From positions 23,043-87,042 of the forward strand of contig JAQTNV010000007.1 in NCBI GenBank assembly GCA_028713675.1: a stretch of 64,000 nt of DNA. Reading direction: 5' to 3'. Of this stretch, positions 1-9,512 are shown in pieces (within the stretch, counting starts at the first letter, position 1; the number at the start of each line of letters is the position of its first letter). Under the pieces are notes generated by a model. That model saw nothing but the letters and a program-made list of their open reading frames with translations. It was not told the DNA's origin and did no database searches. The stretch comes from a bacterium (GTDB lineage: Bacteria > Desulfobacterota > JAPLJL01). Made by a program: the position numbers and the translations under genes.

Positions 1-648
1 CCTGTAGCAAAAAAGGCAGGAATAGGGGCAACCTCTTTGGGTTGAGCTCGGCAAATTGATCGATTTACTCGACAAGCGGTGAAAGGAACGATAAATATCC
101 AATGGGAACAAGTCGAAGGCCGGAAAAGTCAAGGAATCCAAATCAATCAAGAACGGCCTGAGAGGATTGACCCGGACGTCCCCGTTTTCCCGGTAGGCAA
201 TCCCCCGGATTCCCGCCAGCGGTTGGCCGTCCTGGCAGGCCTGAACCAGTCCCGCCAGGGTCTCCTCCCCCTCGCCTTGGACCAGAAAATCGAAAGTCGG
301 GAATTCCTCCAGGGTCTCCCGGGGAAGGGCGGAGGCATGGCACCCCCCGATTACGATCGGGACCGCCGGGTTGCGGCTTTTAATTTCCTGGGCCGTTCTC
401 CCGGCTTCCTCGATCTGTTCGGTGTAGGCGGTGATCCCAACCAGCCCGGGGCCGAAATCCGCCGCCCGCCTCTCGACCTCCGCAAAGGACAGTTCCTCCA
501 CCTGGGCGTCAACCACCCGCACCTCGTGGCCCTTCTGCCGGAGCGCCGCGGCCAGGCAAGCCATCCCTATATGGGGATTAGAATAACTGAGGGCGAAATC
601 CCGGTGGCGGCTCTTGATCCGGGGAGGGATCACCAAAAGCGTTTTCAC
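1..648 (-). CDS. B12-binding domain radical SAM protein (3' end outside window)
   Basis: This is the first 216 codons of a gene that continues past the left edge. Residues 1-140 look like a cobalamin-binding Rossmann domain, with the segments HIGMACLAAALRQKGHEV, GITAYTEQ and IGGCHASALP. They are followed by the radical SAM cluster motif CPYSCLFC, with Cys207, Cys211 and Cys214 at the edge. The start is GTG, preceded by GGAGA that overlaps the stop of the upstream gene 10 bp away, so the two are probably translationally coupled. Proteins of this class are Fe-S/AdoMet enzymes, often methylating or rearranging lipids and glycans. The substrate cannot be read from the sequence. It is the last visible gene of the glycosyltransferase operon and a relative of the next gene. 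Confidence 0.85.
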   Translation of the reverse strand, partial: MKTLLVIPPRIKSRHRDFALSYSNPHIGMACLAAALRQKGHEVRVVDAQVEELSFAEVERRAADFGPGLVGITAYTEQIEEAGRTAQEIKSRNPAVPIVIGGCHASALPRETLEEFPTFDFLVQGEGEETLAGLVQACQDGQPLAGIRGIAYRENGDVRVNPLRPFLIDLDSLTFPAFDLFPLDIYRSFHRLSSKSINLPSSTQRGCPYSCLFCYR

Positions 649-658
649 CCGGTTCTCC

Positions 659-2065
659 TCATTGAAAACCTCTTTCCCGAACCAGGGAACGCCGGGAGAA
701 ATGCCGGATCCCGTCCATCCAGGAAACGTCCCGAAAGGAACCCCGGAAAATCATCCCGGGGAGCCGGGAAAGGTAGAAACGCCGGTAGGCCAGCCGCTGC
801 AGAGAAAAAAGTTCGCGGTCCGGAACTTCACTGAGGTTGAAATAACTCCGGTGCAGATCCAGATCCTTATAACTGAAACCCGGACCGGGAAAACGCTCCG
901 AAGCGCGGAACTGTTCTCCCATTTTTGTTCCCCCGTAAGGGACCGCCATGAAAAAAGAAGCAAAATCCAGCCGGGAAGACCACGCCCACTCCACCGAGGA
1001 ACGCGCTTCTTCGTAGGTTTCAGTCGGAAATCCCAGCATGAAAAAACCCAGAGTGGTGATCCCCAGCCGGCGGCAGTTCTCAATCGAACCCCGAACCGCA
1101 TCCAGATCGATATTCTTCCCGATCAGTTTCTGCAGGCGGGGGGAGGCGGTCTCCACGGCCAGGGCGGTGAAGTAAGTCCCGGCTTTTTTAAAATTATCCA
1201 GCAGTTCGGGATTCAGCCGGTCTCCTCTCAAACCGTTGGGAAAAGCCAGTTTGACTCCCCATCCCCTTTCCCGGATCGCCGCCAGAATCCTGCCCGCCCG
1301 TTCGTGATCCAGGTTGAAGATGTCGTCAATAATCTCAAATTCCCTTATTTGGTAATCCCGGTAAAGCGTTTCCAATTCGGAAATCACATTCTCCGGGCTG
1401 CGGGGATGGAAGCCCCTCCCGAAAAGCTTGTGGCAATAAATACAGCCGTAAGGGCAGGCCCGGGAAGTCATCACCGCCATGTACCTTCTTTTCGGAAGGT
1501 TGCCCATGCGCTTGACCTTCGCGTAATCATTAATATTGATAAGGTCCCAGGCCGGAAAGGGAAGTTGGTCCAAAGCCTCGATATAAGGCCGGGCCTCGTT
1601 CCGAACCGCCTGACCATTCTCCCGGCGGACGATCCCCCGGATCTGGCTCAAGCTTTTTCCCGCCGCCAGGCAATCCACCAGTTCCCGAACGGTTTCCTCC
1701 CCTTCTCCGAGCACCACGCAATCGATGTTCGGATCATTCAGGACCTCTTCGGGATAAGCCGAGGGGTGCGGGCCGCCGGCCAGGACCGCGGAAACCCCCG
1801 GGATATTTTTGGAGATACCCGCGATCCGGTGCATCGCCTCGGATTCCTGAGTCAGGGCGGAGAGCCCGACGATCTCCGGGGAGAAACGCGCGAGCTCCTC
1901 CCCGATCCAATCCAACCGATCCGGACTGAGCCGTAAATCCAGGAGCCGGACCTCGTGCCCCTTCTGCCTGAGAACGGAAGCGAGGTACATTATCCCCAGC
2001 GGGGGAGTAACCAGGAGATTAAAGCTCCGGGGCAATGAACATTTAACCAATGCGATTCTGGCCAT
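659..2065 (-). CDS. B12-binding domain radical SAM protein
   Basis: A 468-residue protein with the architecture of cobalamin-dependent radical SAM enzymes. The N-terminal B12-binding fold covers residues 1-150 (PPLGIMYLASVLRQKGHEV, then VLAGGPHPSAYPEE). The radical SAM barrel carries the CxxxCxxC cluster ligands Cys204, Cys208 and Cys211 in RACPYGCIYC, followed by FEIIDDIF. The length is normal for the class. It lies 6 bp downstream of a methyltransferase gene and 10 bp upstream of another radical SAM gene, all in one minus-strand run with GT39 glycosyltransferases. A role in modifying a glycan, polyprenyl carrier or membrane lipid is inferred from context only. Confidence 0.88.
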   Translation of the reverse strand: MARIALVKCSLPRSFNLLVTPPLGIMYLASVLRQKGHEVRLLDLRLSPDRLDWIGEELARFSPEIVGLSALTQESEAMHRIAGISKNIPGVSAVLAGGPHPSAYPEEVLNDPNIDCVVLGEGEETVRELVDCLAAGKSLSQIRGIVRRENGQAVRNEARPYIEALDQLPFPAWDLININDYAKVKRMGNLPKRRYMAVMTSRACPYGCIYCHKLFGRGFHPRSPENVISELETLYRDYQIREFEIIDDIFNLDHERAGRILAAIRERGWGVKLAFPNGLRGDRLNPELLDNFKKAGTYFTALAVETASPRLQKLIGKNIDLDAVRGSIENCRRLGITTLGFFMLGFPTETYEEARSSVEWAWSSRLDFASFFMAVPYGGTKMGEQFRASERFPGPGFSYKDLDLHRSYFNLSEVPDRELFSLQRLAYRRFYLSRLPGMIFRGSFRDVSWMDGIRHFSRRSLVRERGFQ

Positions 2066-2071
2066 GGGCGG

Positions 2072-2713
2072 TCACTTTTTAGAACATTTTAACACCGTAA
2101 AGAGGGGGAGAATAAAAGGCAGGTGCGAAATCCCCCGGACCTGAAAAAAACGGTCCAGGCCGGCCCGGAGCTCCGGGTAGGCATGGAAATGATCCTCCGG
2201 GGCGGTGAGCCCGAAAAGCTTCCGGCCCAGGCGATAGAAAAAGCCCTCGACCGGCAGGGAGACCACCGCCGTTCCCCCGGGTTTCAAAACCGCATGCATC
2301 TTCCGGATAAAAGCCTCCAGGTCGCGCTGGTGCTCCAGGACATCCGCGGCCACCACCAGGTCAAAGAACCCCGGCGGGAAATCCTGGGTGAGGAAATCCC
2401 CCTCGATCAGGGTGACGTTTTTTAACCGGTAATGCTCGGTCACCCTCCGGGCGTTGGCGATCCGCAGATCAATTCCCCAGACCCGGGGGTAATAACCGGC
2501 CAGGGAGGGGAGCAGCTCCCCGCCGCCGCAGCCGGAATCGAGAACCGTTTCCGCCTTGATCCCCCGGGCCAGACCGCAGATCTTCCGGAGTCTCTCCCAG
2601 AAAATCCAGCGGAGGAGCGGATCAGGATGGGAATAGAGATTCCCGGTGGTGAGATTGGCGTCCGCCGGGATGAAATTTTCCCGGTAAAAGCTTCTCGGGA
2701 TCCGGATAAACAT
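2072..2713 (-). CDS. class I SAM-dependent methyltransferase
   Basis: About 213 residues with a Rossmann-type AdoMet domain. Motif I is VLDSGCGGGE near residue 58-67, followed by an acidic motif GIDLRIANARR, motif IV-like DLVVAADVLEH, and KPGGTAVVSLP. The ATG used here overlaps the TGA of the upstream GT39 gene (TGATG). A TTG one codon earlier is an alternative start. It belongs to the glycosylation operon and probably methylates a glycan or lipid intermediate, though the substrate is unknown. The family is clear; the specific function is not. Confidence 0.85.
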   Translation of the reverse strand: MFIRIPRSFYRENFIPADANLTTGNLYSHPDPLLRWIFWERLRKICGLARGIKAETVLDSGCGGGELLPSLAGYYPRVWGIDLRIANARRVTEHYRLKNVTLIEGDFLTQDFPPGFFDLVVAADVLEHQRDLEAFIRKMHAVLKPGGTAVVSLPVEGFFYRLGRKLFGLTAPEDHFHAYPELRAGLDRFFQVRGISHLPFILPLFTVLKCSKK

Positions 2714-4353
2714 CAATATTCCTTTTTATACACGCTGATCCGGAAACCTTTCATCTCCGGATACACGATCCCGGCCCAGGCTTCCCAGGCCCCCGCGGGC
2801 CGGAAACTCCTGACCAGCCGGTATTTTTCCCCGCGGGAGACGGCCTGGATCACCTCCCGGTAACCCTGGAAGGATTTAATAAAGCGCTCTTCCTGGAAAA
2901 GGGAAGACTCGGCCACCGCCAGGAAATCTGGATCATATTTTTCCAGCCCGGCCAGGGAAAAATCGGCGGCCCGCCGGATGACCAGTTCATTCCGGAAACC
3001 AAAATGCCGGGTGGAGTGATAGGTCCCGAAATAAGTCGCCACCTTCTTATCCTTGGGAATTTCCTGATTGATCCACTCCCCCGCTTCCCGGTAGACCTGA
3101 AACTGTCCCTGGAAATGGGGAATTTTAAGATCCGAGAGAAAAAATACCAGGGAAAGGCCGAGGAGCAAGCCGCCGGCCAGACGCAACCGGGTCGGACCGG
3201 CGAGAAAAAACCGCAGGGCCTCCGCCCCCAGGATAACGATAAAGGGGAAATAAGGGAGCTGATACTGGGGCATGGCCAACTGGGAAACACTGCCGGAAAA
3301 AACGAAGTAACCGACGGGAAACGCGATAAAAATCAGAGCTTTCCGCCAGTCCTTCCGGGAAAAAAGAACCAGCCCCAGGGCGGCGGCCGGATAGATGAGC
3401 GGTCCGAAAAAGAAAGGAAAAAGAATAAAAACCTGGTAAAAAAACCGCCGGTAAAAAAAACTGGAGGGATCGGTCCGAAACTGGATCAGGTGCTGCTGGT
3501 TCTGGCCCATCTGCGCCCCGAGCTGATCCCGAAACGCGGCGAAATCCAGGACCGAATACGGACAGGTCAGGAAAAACACGACGGCAGCCACGTAGCCGCA
3601 GAAAAGGAATTTTTTCGAAAACCATCCCCGCCATCCCGTTTTCAGCCCCACCGCAAACAGGACGGGCAGGAAGACAAAGAAATTGTACTTGGTGGAAAGC
3701 GCGAGGCCTCCGCACACGCCCGCCCAGACAAAATCCTGGAGATCCCCCCGCTCGTAAATATTCAGGGAAAAGTAACAGGTCAGAAAAATCCAGAACAAGA
3801 GGGAAATATCAACCTTGAAAACCTGGGAGAAAAAAATATGGAAGGGGGAAATCGCCAGGAAAAGAGCGGCCAGTGACCCCGTCCGCCGGCCGAACAATCT
3901 CCGGCCCAGCAGGTAGGTCAGGTATATGGTCCCCAGCCCGAAGGCGATGGAGGTGACCCGGCCGAGGTAAAAAAGCAATAATCCCTGATCATAGATCCCG
4001 AATCCTTTTATGCATTCCCCGACGGTACCGATCCCGCCCGTCACCCAGTTTATCCCGAGCGCAGGCGAGAGACACCTGGCTCCCAGCACCAGGCCGTAAA
4101 GCAGGGTGGTCCAATAAATCGGAAAGGACCCGTACCAGAAAAAATGCGGGTTCGGATCGCCGGTCTGCAGAATTCTCCAGGCGGCCCCCACCACATCCCC
4201 TTCGTCGCCGTACTCAAAAAATGGGAGCAGAAAATTCAGATGGGGCAGACGGAAAACCAGCGCGAGCAGGAGAATGCCGGCAATCAGGACGCGATCGCTT
4301 TCCCGGATCTTCACCCAGAAAGACTGTCCTGGCGGAATTGAATTTTCCTTCAT
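2713..4353 (-). CDS. GT39-family membrane glycosyltransferase (paralogue 1 of 4)
   Basis: A 546-residue polytopic protein of the ArnT/PMT (GT39, GT-C fold) type. These enzymes transfer a sugar from a polyprenyl-phosphate donor on the periplasmic side of the inner membrane. The first loop carries the catalytic acidic pair Asp50-Glu51 in EYGDEGD, after a first hydrophobic helix. About ten further hydrophobic helices and a soluble C-terminal domain follow. It shares blocks such as WYGSFPIYWT, YLGRVTSIAFGLGTIYL and SPFHIFFSQVFKVD with the three genes upstream, so it is a tandem paralogue. It has the 24-nt in-frame insertion encoding LSPALGIN described in the findings. The acceptor is unknown. Confidence 0.86.
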   Translation of the reverse strand: MKENSIPPGQSFWVKIRESDRVLIAGILLLALVFRLPHLNFLLPFFEYGDEGDVVGAAWRILQTGDPNPHFFWYGSFPIYWTTLLYGLVLGARCLSPALGINWVTGGIGTVGECIKGFGIYDQGLLLFYLGRVTSIAFGLGTIYLTYLLGRRLFGRRTGSLAALFLAISPFHIFFSQVFKVDISLLFWIFLTCYFSLNIYERGDLQDFVWAGVCGGLALSTKYNFFVFLPVLFAVGLKTGWRGWFSKKFLFCGYVAAVVFFLTCPYSVLDFAAFRDQLGAQMGQNQQHLIQFRTDPSSFFYRRFFYQVFILFPFFFGPLIYPAAALGLVLFSRKDWRKALIFIAFPVGYFVFSGSVSQLAMPQYQLPYFPFIVILGAEALRFFLAGPTRLRLAGGLLLGLSLVFFLSDLKIPHFQGQFQVYREAGEWINQEIPKDKKVATYFGTYHSTRHFGFRNELVIRRAADFSLAGLEKYDPDFLAVAESSLFQEERFIKSFQGYREVIQAVSRGEKYRLVRSFRPAGAWEAWAGIVYPEMKGFRISVYKKEY

Positions 4354-4523
4354 CGGGAAACAACCGTTCTGACGCTCCGGAGCGGATTCCGGGCCGGATC
4401 ACCTCGGGAATCCGGGGCCCGGATGCCCTCCCCGATTATCCGCGTCGGATCGGGCAAGAAATGATTAAACGTCTGTATTTATAAAGACTGATAAGGACCG
4501 GAGGCCCGGCTCGCGGATCCGGG

Positions 4524-6197
4524 CTAGGACCCGGGAGGGGATTTTTTCGAATCCGCGGCTTCCCTCCGGCTCCAGACCGTGATCCGGAATCCCTGCATTT
4601 GCCGGTAGACTTTCCCCGCCAGCCATTCCCAGGTCGGCTCCAGCCTGAATTCCTTGACTAAATAATACTCTTTCCGGCCCTCTCCATAAAAGAGCCAATC
4701 CAGGAGCTCTAGGTAACCCTCAAAATGACAGGGGCAGCGGGGTTCCTTGAAAATCTGCGAATCCGTCAGGATCAGGTAATCCGGATTTGCTTCCCGGACC
4801 CGGGCCACCGACAGGCGGTCGGCCTTGGCTTCGCGTTCCTCCCGGGCAAAACGGAAATGTCCCGTGGCCGGCACCTGCCAGAAGAAATCCAGCACGGGTT
4901 TGTCCTTGGGAATCTCCCGGTCAATCCACCGGCCGGCTTTCTGATAAACCCCGAATTGCCCCTGGAAATGCGGGATCCACAAGTCCGAAAGGAAAAATAT
5001 CAGGGAAAGGACCAGGAGCGCCCCGCCGGCTCCCCGCCGCCAGCCGGCTGATTTCCATAATTCCAGCATCCCCTGCGTTCCCAGGATGACAAAGAAAAAC
5101 AGGTAAGGCAGCTGGTATTGGGGCGGCACCAGCTCGGAAACGCCGGCGGTAAAGAAAAAATAAGCCACCGGGAAAGACAAGAGGAGTATGGTCAGGCGCC
5201 AATCCTTCCTGACCAGCAGGAAAAAACCGTAGGCGGACGCCACGTATATTATGGGCCCGAAAAATGCCGGGAAAATCAGAAATATCTGGTAGAAAAAACG
5301 CCGGTGGAAAAAACTGGCCGGATCGTACCGGTATATCCATAAAAACTGCTGGTTCACGTTCATCTGGACCGTGAGCTGGTGATAAAAATTACGGAAATCC
5401 AGGACCGAGTAGGGACAGGTAAGGACAAACACCATCGCGGCCAGGTATCCCCCGATCAGGACCTTCCAGGAAAACAATCCTTCCCACCCCGACCTTAAAA
5501 CGGGGGCAAGCAGAAAAGGCAGCAGGATCAGGAAGTTATACTTGGTGGACATGACCAATCCGGCCGCCAGGCCGGCCCAGAGGAAGCTTCCGATGCTTCC
5601 CCGCTCGTATATGTCCAGGGAGAAATAAACAACCAGGAGCATCCAGAAAGCCAGGGAAATATCCACTTTGAAAACCTGGGAAAAAAAGATATGAAACGGC
5701 GCCACGGTGAGGAAGAGGGCGGAAATGTAACCGGCGCCCCTCCCCCAGATTCTCCGGGCCAGGATGAAGGCGATTACGATTGTGCCCAGCCCGAACAGGA
5801 TCGAAGTAAATCTGCCCAGGCCCAGCAGCAGAAAGCCCTGGTCGTTAATGCCGAAGTTTCTTATGCATTCCCCGATTGTGCCTACCTCTCCCCCCACCCA
5901 GTTTATCCCGAGCGCAGGCGAGAGACACCTGGCTCCCAGAACCAGGTCATACAACAGGGCCGTCCAGTAAATCGGAAAAGAGCCGTATGAGTAGAAATGG
6001 GGATTCAGGTCGCCGGTCTGGACAATCCGCAGGGCCGCCTTGACCAGGTCGTTCTCGTCGGAATATTCGAAGTACGGGATCAGAAAATCCAGGTGATGAA
6101 GGCGCAGGGCCAGCCCGAGCAGAAGTAAAACCGACAATCCCAGGAAATCCTTTTTAGAGATCATATTTGTCACATTCCCGGAAATTGACCGGCCCAT
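4524..6197 (-). CDS. GT39-family membrane glycosyltransferase (paralogue 2 of 4)
   Basis: A 557-residue GT-C fold protein. The catalytic loop pair Asp47-Glu48 is in EYSDEND, about ten hydrophobic helices follow, and the C-terminal part contains IPHFQGQFGVYQKAGRWI, which parallels the neighbouring paralogue. It is closest to the next gene downstream and shares with it a 45-bp identical stretch around the LSPALGIN insertion. The annotated ATG has a weak ribosome site, and Met12 (ISKKDFLG) is a plausible alternative start. A 170-bp spacer separates it from the next gene, so transcription may be continuous. It probably adds one sugar to a surface glycan or lipid. Confidence 0.85.
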   Translation of the reverse strand: MGRSISGNVTNMISKKDFLGLSVLLLLGLALRLHHLDFLIPYFEYSDENDLVKAALRIVQTGDLNPHFYSYGSFPIYWTALLYDLVLGARCLSPALGINWVGGEVGTIGECIRNFGINDQGFLLLGLGRFTSILFGLGTIVIAFILARRIWGRGAGYISALFLTVAPFHIFFSQVFKVDISLAFWMLLVVYFSLDIYERGSIGSFLWAGLAAGLVMSTKYNFLILLPFLLAPVLRSGWEGLFSWKVLIGGYLAAMVFVLTCPYSVLDFRNFYHQLTVQMNVNQQFLWIYRYDPASFFHRRFFYQIFLIFPAFFGPIIYVASAYGFFLLVRKDWRLTILLLSFPVAYFFFTAGVSELVPPQYQLPYLFFFVILGTQGMLELWKSAGWRRGAGGALLVLSLIFFLSDLWIPHFQGQFGVYQKAGRWIDREIPKDKPVLDFFWQVPATGHFRFAREEREAKADRLSVARVREANPDYLILTDSQIFKEPRCPCHFEGYLELLDWLFYGEGRKEYYLVKEFRLEPTWEWLAGKVYRQMQGFRITVWSRREAADSKKSPPGS

Positions 6198-6303
6198 TTC
6201 CAGATAGAATCATTGCTTGAGCTCGAGATGTGACAGCAATTGTTTTCGGATAACACCGTTTTTTCCCCGGGTAAATTCGGCCCGATCGAGGGATACCCGC
6301 CGG

Positions 6304-7872
6304 TTAACGCTTTTTCTGAAATATGTATATTTCGTACATGTTTTCATCCCTGATAATTTTCCCCGCCAGCTCGGTTATCGGCATTTTGAAAATTTTCCTG
6401 ATTTCATAATGTTCGGTATCCTTTTTCAGCACCTGATACATTTTTTCGTAATCCTTTTTCAAGACGCTGTCCGCTATTTCCATAACAATGTAGTCGGGCT
6501 TGACCTCTTCCAGGGTCCGCAAATCAAATGAATCGGTCCACTTTATTCTATTTTCCCTGACAAAATTCAACTTCTCAGACGGGATCAGAAAGCCATAATA
6601 ACCGATTACCCTGCTGCCGGCGGGAATTTCTTTCTCGATCCATTGGCCGAGTTTTTCATATTGATGGATGTAAACCCTGTAGCTGGCAAAAGGCGCGGTC
6701 AGGTTCACGATCTCGTAAACGAGAAAAGCAGCCAGAAGAATTGATTTCACGCTGGCGATTTTGCGGACATTGTTGGCGATGTAATATGAGCAGAAAATTA
6801 TGACAAAAGGATACAAGGGCAGAATATGCTGGGGGAGCATCACGAACCCCGATTGCGTTTCCACCATCAGGAAGTAAACCAGCGGCAGCGAAATCAGCAG
6901 AATGAACGCCTGCCTTTTCTGCGCGAATAACTGCCGGCCTCCCGCGAGGGCCAGGACATACAGCAGCGGGTTGAACAACAAAGGAAATATCAAAACGACC
7001 GAGGCCGCGGCCTGCCCGATCAAATATGCCGCCAATTCGATCGGATCCTTCGAAAAAGCGTATCTTTGGATGACCAGTTCGTTGAGAATCTGCCTGATGA
7101 GATTGTTCAAATCGAAGAAGCAATACGGGCAGGTGAGGAAGAAGGTCAAGAGAGCCGCGTTTATGCACAGGATCGGCTTGATCAAAGCCCGGGAAAATAC
7201 TTTTTCCGTCTGCCAGTAGGCCACGAATACCGGGACCATCAGGAAAAAGTAATATTTGGTCGAAACCGCCAGCCCGACCAGTATTCCCGCCAGCAGGTAA
7301 TGCTTTGTTTTTCTTTCTTCAATAATCAGCAAAGACAAATATACGCACAGCAGGAGCAGAAACAGCAGGGACATATCGACCTTGAACAATTGGGAGGAAA
7401 GAACATGGAGAGGCGAGATCGACATTAAGAAAGCCGACCAGTACCCGGCTTTCTCGCCGAACAGCTTTTTGACGGTTAAAAACATGACATAGATGCTGGC
7501 GATTCCGAACAAAACGGAGGTCAGCCTCCCCAGATAATACAGGGAAGGATCAATCACGCTTTCCTTGACGGGAATGAGCGCATAAAAGGAATGTTTCTCC
7601 CCGGTGAAAAGCCAGGAAATATAATAGAAAATTTTAAAAATCAGCGCCGACCAATAGACCGGGAAGGAACCATATTTGAAGCTCAGGGGACAAAAGAGAT
7701 TTGCCGGATCAACATGAACTGCCAGGTTGGCCCAGATATATTCATCCGGGATTTCGAAATAATCCAGGAGAAAATCCAGATTTACGATCCGGATAATCCC
7801 GGCCAAAAGGCAGATGGCCAGAATAATCACGTAATTCTGCCGGTTCTTCCCGGGGACGGTGATATTTTCCAC
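6304..7872 (-). CDS. GT39-family membrane glycosyltransferase (paralogue 3 of 4)
   Basis: A 522-residue polytopic GT39-like protein starting at GTG (MENITVPGKN), 14 bp after the upstream paralogue. The catalytic loop pair is Asp43-Glu44 in EIPDEYIW. KYGSFPVYWSALIFK, YLGRLTSVLFGIASIYV and SPLHVLSSQLFKVD match the family blocks of its neighbours. It is the most diverged of the four tandem copies. Its base composition is visibly more AT-rich, which suggests a separate origin. It lacks the LSPALGIN insertion and has a different loop there (FTGEKHSFYALIPVKES). Confidence 0.84.
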   Translation of the reverse strand: MENITVPGKNRQNYVIILAICLLAGIIRIVNLDFLLDYFEIPDEYIWANLAVHVDPANLFCPLSFKYGSFPVYWSALIFKIFYYISWLFTGEKHSFYALIPVKESVIDPSLYYLGRLTSVLFGIASIYVMFLTVKKLFGEKAGYWSAFLMSISPLHVLSSQLFKVDMSLLFLLLLCVYLSLLIIEERKTKHYLLAGILVGLAVSTKYYFFLMVPVFVAYWQTEKVFSRALIKPILCINAALLTFFLTCPYCFFDLNNLIRQILNELVIQRYAFSKDPIELAAYLIGQAAASVVLIFPLLFNPLLYVLALAGGRQLFAQKRQAFILLISLPLVYFLMVETQSGFVMLPQHILPLYPFVIIFCSYYIANNVRKIASVKSILLAAFLVYEIVNLTAPFASYRVYIHQYEKLGQWIEKEIPAGSRVIGYYGFLIPSEKLNFVRENRIKWTDSFDLRTLEEVKPDYIVMEIADSVLKKDYEKMYQVLKKDTEHYEIRKIFKMPITELAGKIIRDENMYEIYIFQKKR

Positions 7873-7886
7873 CGATCAGACCTTTT

Positions 7887-9509
7887 TCATTTCAACTTCC
7901 GGAAGATCAGGATCCGGAAACCGGCGAATTCCGGGTGAACGAATCCCGCGAACATCTCCCACGGGCGGGGCGGGGAAAAACCCGCCTCCAGGAGGTACGA
8001 TTTATTGGAATTGCTTTTCAATTCCACCAGTAAATCCCGGTATTCCCTCCACACCGGCGTGGCAAAACTGGTTTGATAAAACATCTTTGCATCGATCAGG
8101 ACCACCCATTCCGGGTCCACTCTCTTTAACTCTTGCGGGGAAAGATCCCCCGCGCGCAGGTAACCATGCCCGTCGGTAAATCCCCAGTCGCCCGTCGGGG
8201 TGTAAACCCACCAATAGAAAATGGCCTTTTCCCCCCGGGGTATCTTTTGCTGAACCCATTGGGCGGCTTCCCGGTAAGGGCCATAAACCCCGTAAAAATG
8301 GGGATATTTCAGATCCGTCAGGAAAAACAGAACCGAAAAAATCAGGGCCGCCCATCCGGCCAGCTTCAGCCGGGCCGACCCGGTCTTCAAGAGTTCCACC
8401 AGCGCGAACGACCCGGCGAGGGCCACAAAGGGGAAAATCGGATACTGGTACTGGGGGTAAAGGTCCCGGACGTAAAAAGACACGAAAAAGAAATAGGAGA
8501 CCGGGAAACTTAAGAACATTATTCCCCGGGGGAGATCCGAGGCCAGGATCCGATAACCGCCGCCCAGAGAAAGCAGAAACAGGAGCGGTCCGAAATAAAA
8601 GGGAAACATCACCAAAAATCGATATATCAAAGGGTTCAAGGACGAATAAAGCTGGGCGCTTCCGTAAATGTACAGGTTCAGATTCGCCTTCAGCGACTTC
8701 ACGCCTTGATAAAAGCCGGGAAAATCCAGCAGGACAAACGGGCAGGACACGAAGAAAACCACCAGCCCCACGTACAGGGAGAGCAGGCCCTGTTTGACCG
8801 TCTTTCCCCGGTCGGCCCCCGGCCGGGCCCAAATCGCCGTCAAGGCCGCCAGCAGCGGCAGAAATGACAGGAAATTGTATTTGGTCCCCAGGGAAAGCCC
8901 GCCGCAGACTCCCGCTCCGATCGCGTCCCGGAGCCGCCCCTGCCGGTACAGTTCCCAGGCAAAATAAAAAGTCAGCAGGGTCCAGAAAAGCAGGGAAGCG
9001 TCCACCTTGAAAATCTGGGAAAAATAGATATGCAGCGGCGAAATCGACAGGAAAAATGCCGCCAGCAGCCCGGTTTCCCGGTTGAGAACCTTTCTCCCGA
9101 GCAGGTAGACCAGGTAGACGGTTCCGAGCCCGAAGGCGATGGAGGTGGCGCGGCCGAGGTAAAAAAGCAGGAACCCCTGGTCGTACATCCCGAAGTCCCG
9201 GATGCATTCCCCGACGGCATCGATCCCGCCCGTCACCCAGCACCTGACTCCCAGCACCAGGCCGTACAACATGGCCGTCCAATAAATCGGGAAAGCGCCG
9301 TACCAGACAAAATGGGGATTCAGGTCGCCGGTCTTCAGGATTTTCAGGGCGTGCTCGACGAGATATCTTTCGTCCTGGCCGCTCTCAAAATAGGGGAGGA
9401 GAAGGGAAATCCCCTTGATTCTCAGGGCCAGGGCCAGCAGGAAAATCAGGAAAAGAATCCAACGGTCATTTCGGGGGAAAACCGCCGCCAGAACATCCCG
9501 GGATTTCAT
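7887..9509 (-). CDS. GT39-family membrane glycosyltransferase (paralogue 4 of 4)
   Basis: A 540-residue GT-C membrane glycosyltransferase. The acidic pair Asp46-Glu47 is in SGQDERYLVEHAL, after the first hydrophobic segment. WYGAFPIYWTAMLYGLVLG, YLGRATSIAFGLGTVYLVYL and SPLHIYFSQIFKVD mark the family. It starts 3 bp after the stop of an upstream methyltransferase, so coupling is likely. At the point where paralogues 1 and 2 have LSPALGIN, this protein reads directly GVRCWVTGG. It therefore looks like the version without the insertion. Donor and acceptor are unknown. Confidence 0.86.
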   Translation of the reverse strand: MKSRDVLAAVFPRNDRWILFLIFLLALALRIKGISLLLPYFESGQDERYLVEHALKILKTGDLNPHFVWYGAFPIYWTAMLYGLVLGVRCWVTGGIDAVGECIRDFGMYDQGFLLFYLGRATSIAFGLGTVYLVYLLGRKVLNRETGLLAAFFLSISPLHIYFSQIFKVDASLLFWTLLTFYFAWELYRQGRLRDAIGAGVCGGLSLGTKYNFLSFLPLLAALTAIWARPGADRGKTVKQGLLSLYVGLVVFFVSCPFVLLDFPGFYQGVKSLKANLNLYIYGSAQLYSSLNPLIYRFLVMFPFYFGPLLFLLSLGGGYRILASDLPRGIMFLSFPVSYFFFVSFYVRDLYPQYQYPIFPFVALAGSFALVELLKTGSARLKLAGWAALIFSVLFFLTDLKYPHFYGVYGPYREAAQWVQQKIPRGEKAIFYWWVYTPTGDWGFTDGHGYLRAGDLSPQELKRVDPEWVVLIDAKMFYQTSFATPVWREYRDLLVELKSNSNKSYLLEAGFSPPRPWEMFAGFVHPEFAGFRILIFRKLK

Positions 9510-9512
9510 ATA

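Noticed and set aside
614-1936. A 440-codon plus-strand frame opposite the radical SAM gene
   Set aside because: The minus-strand frame carries the CxxxCxxC motif and B12 domain; the plus-strand frame has no motif.
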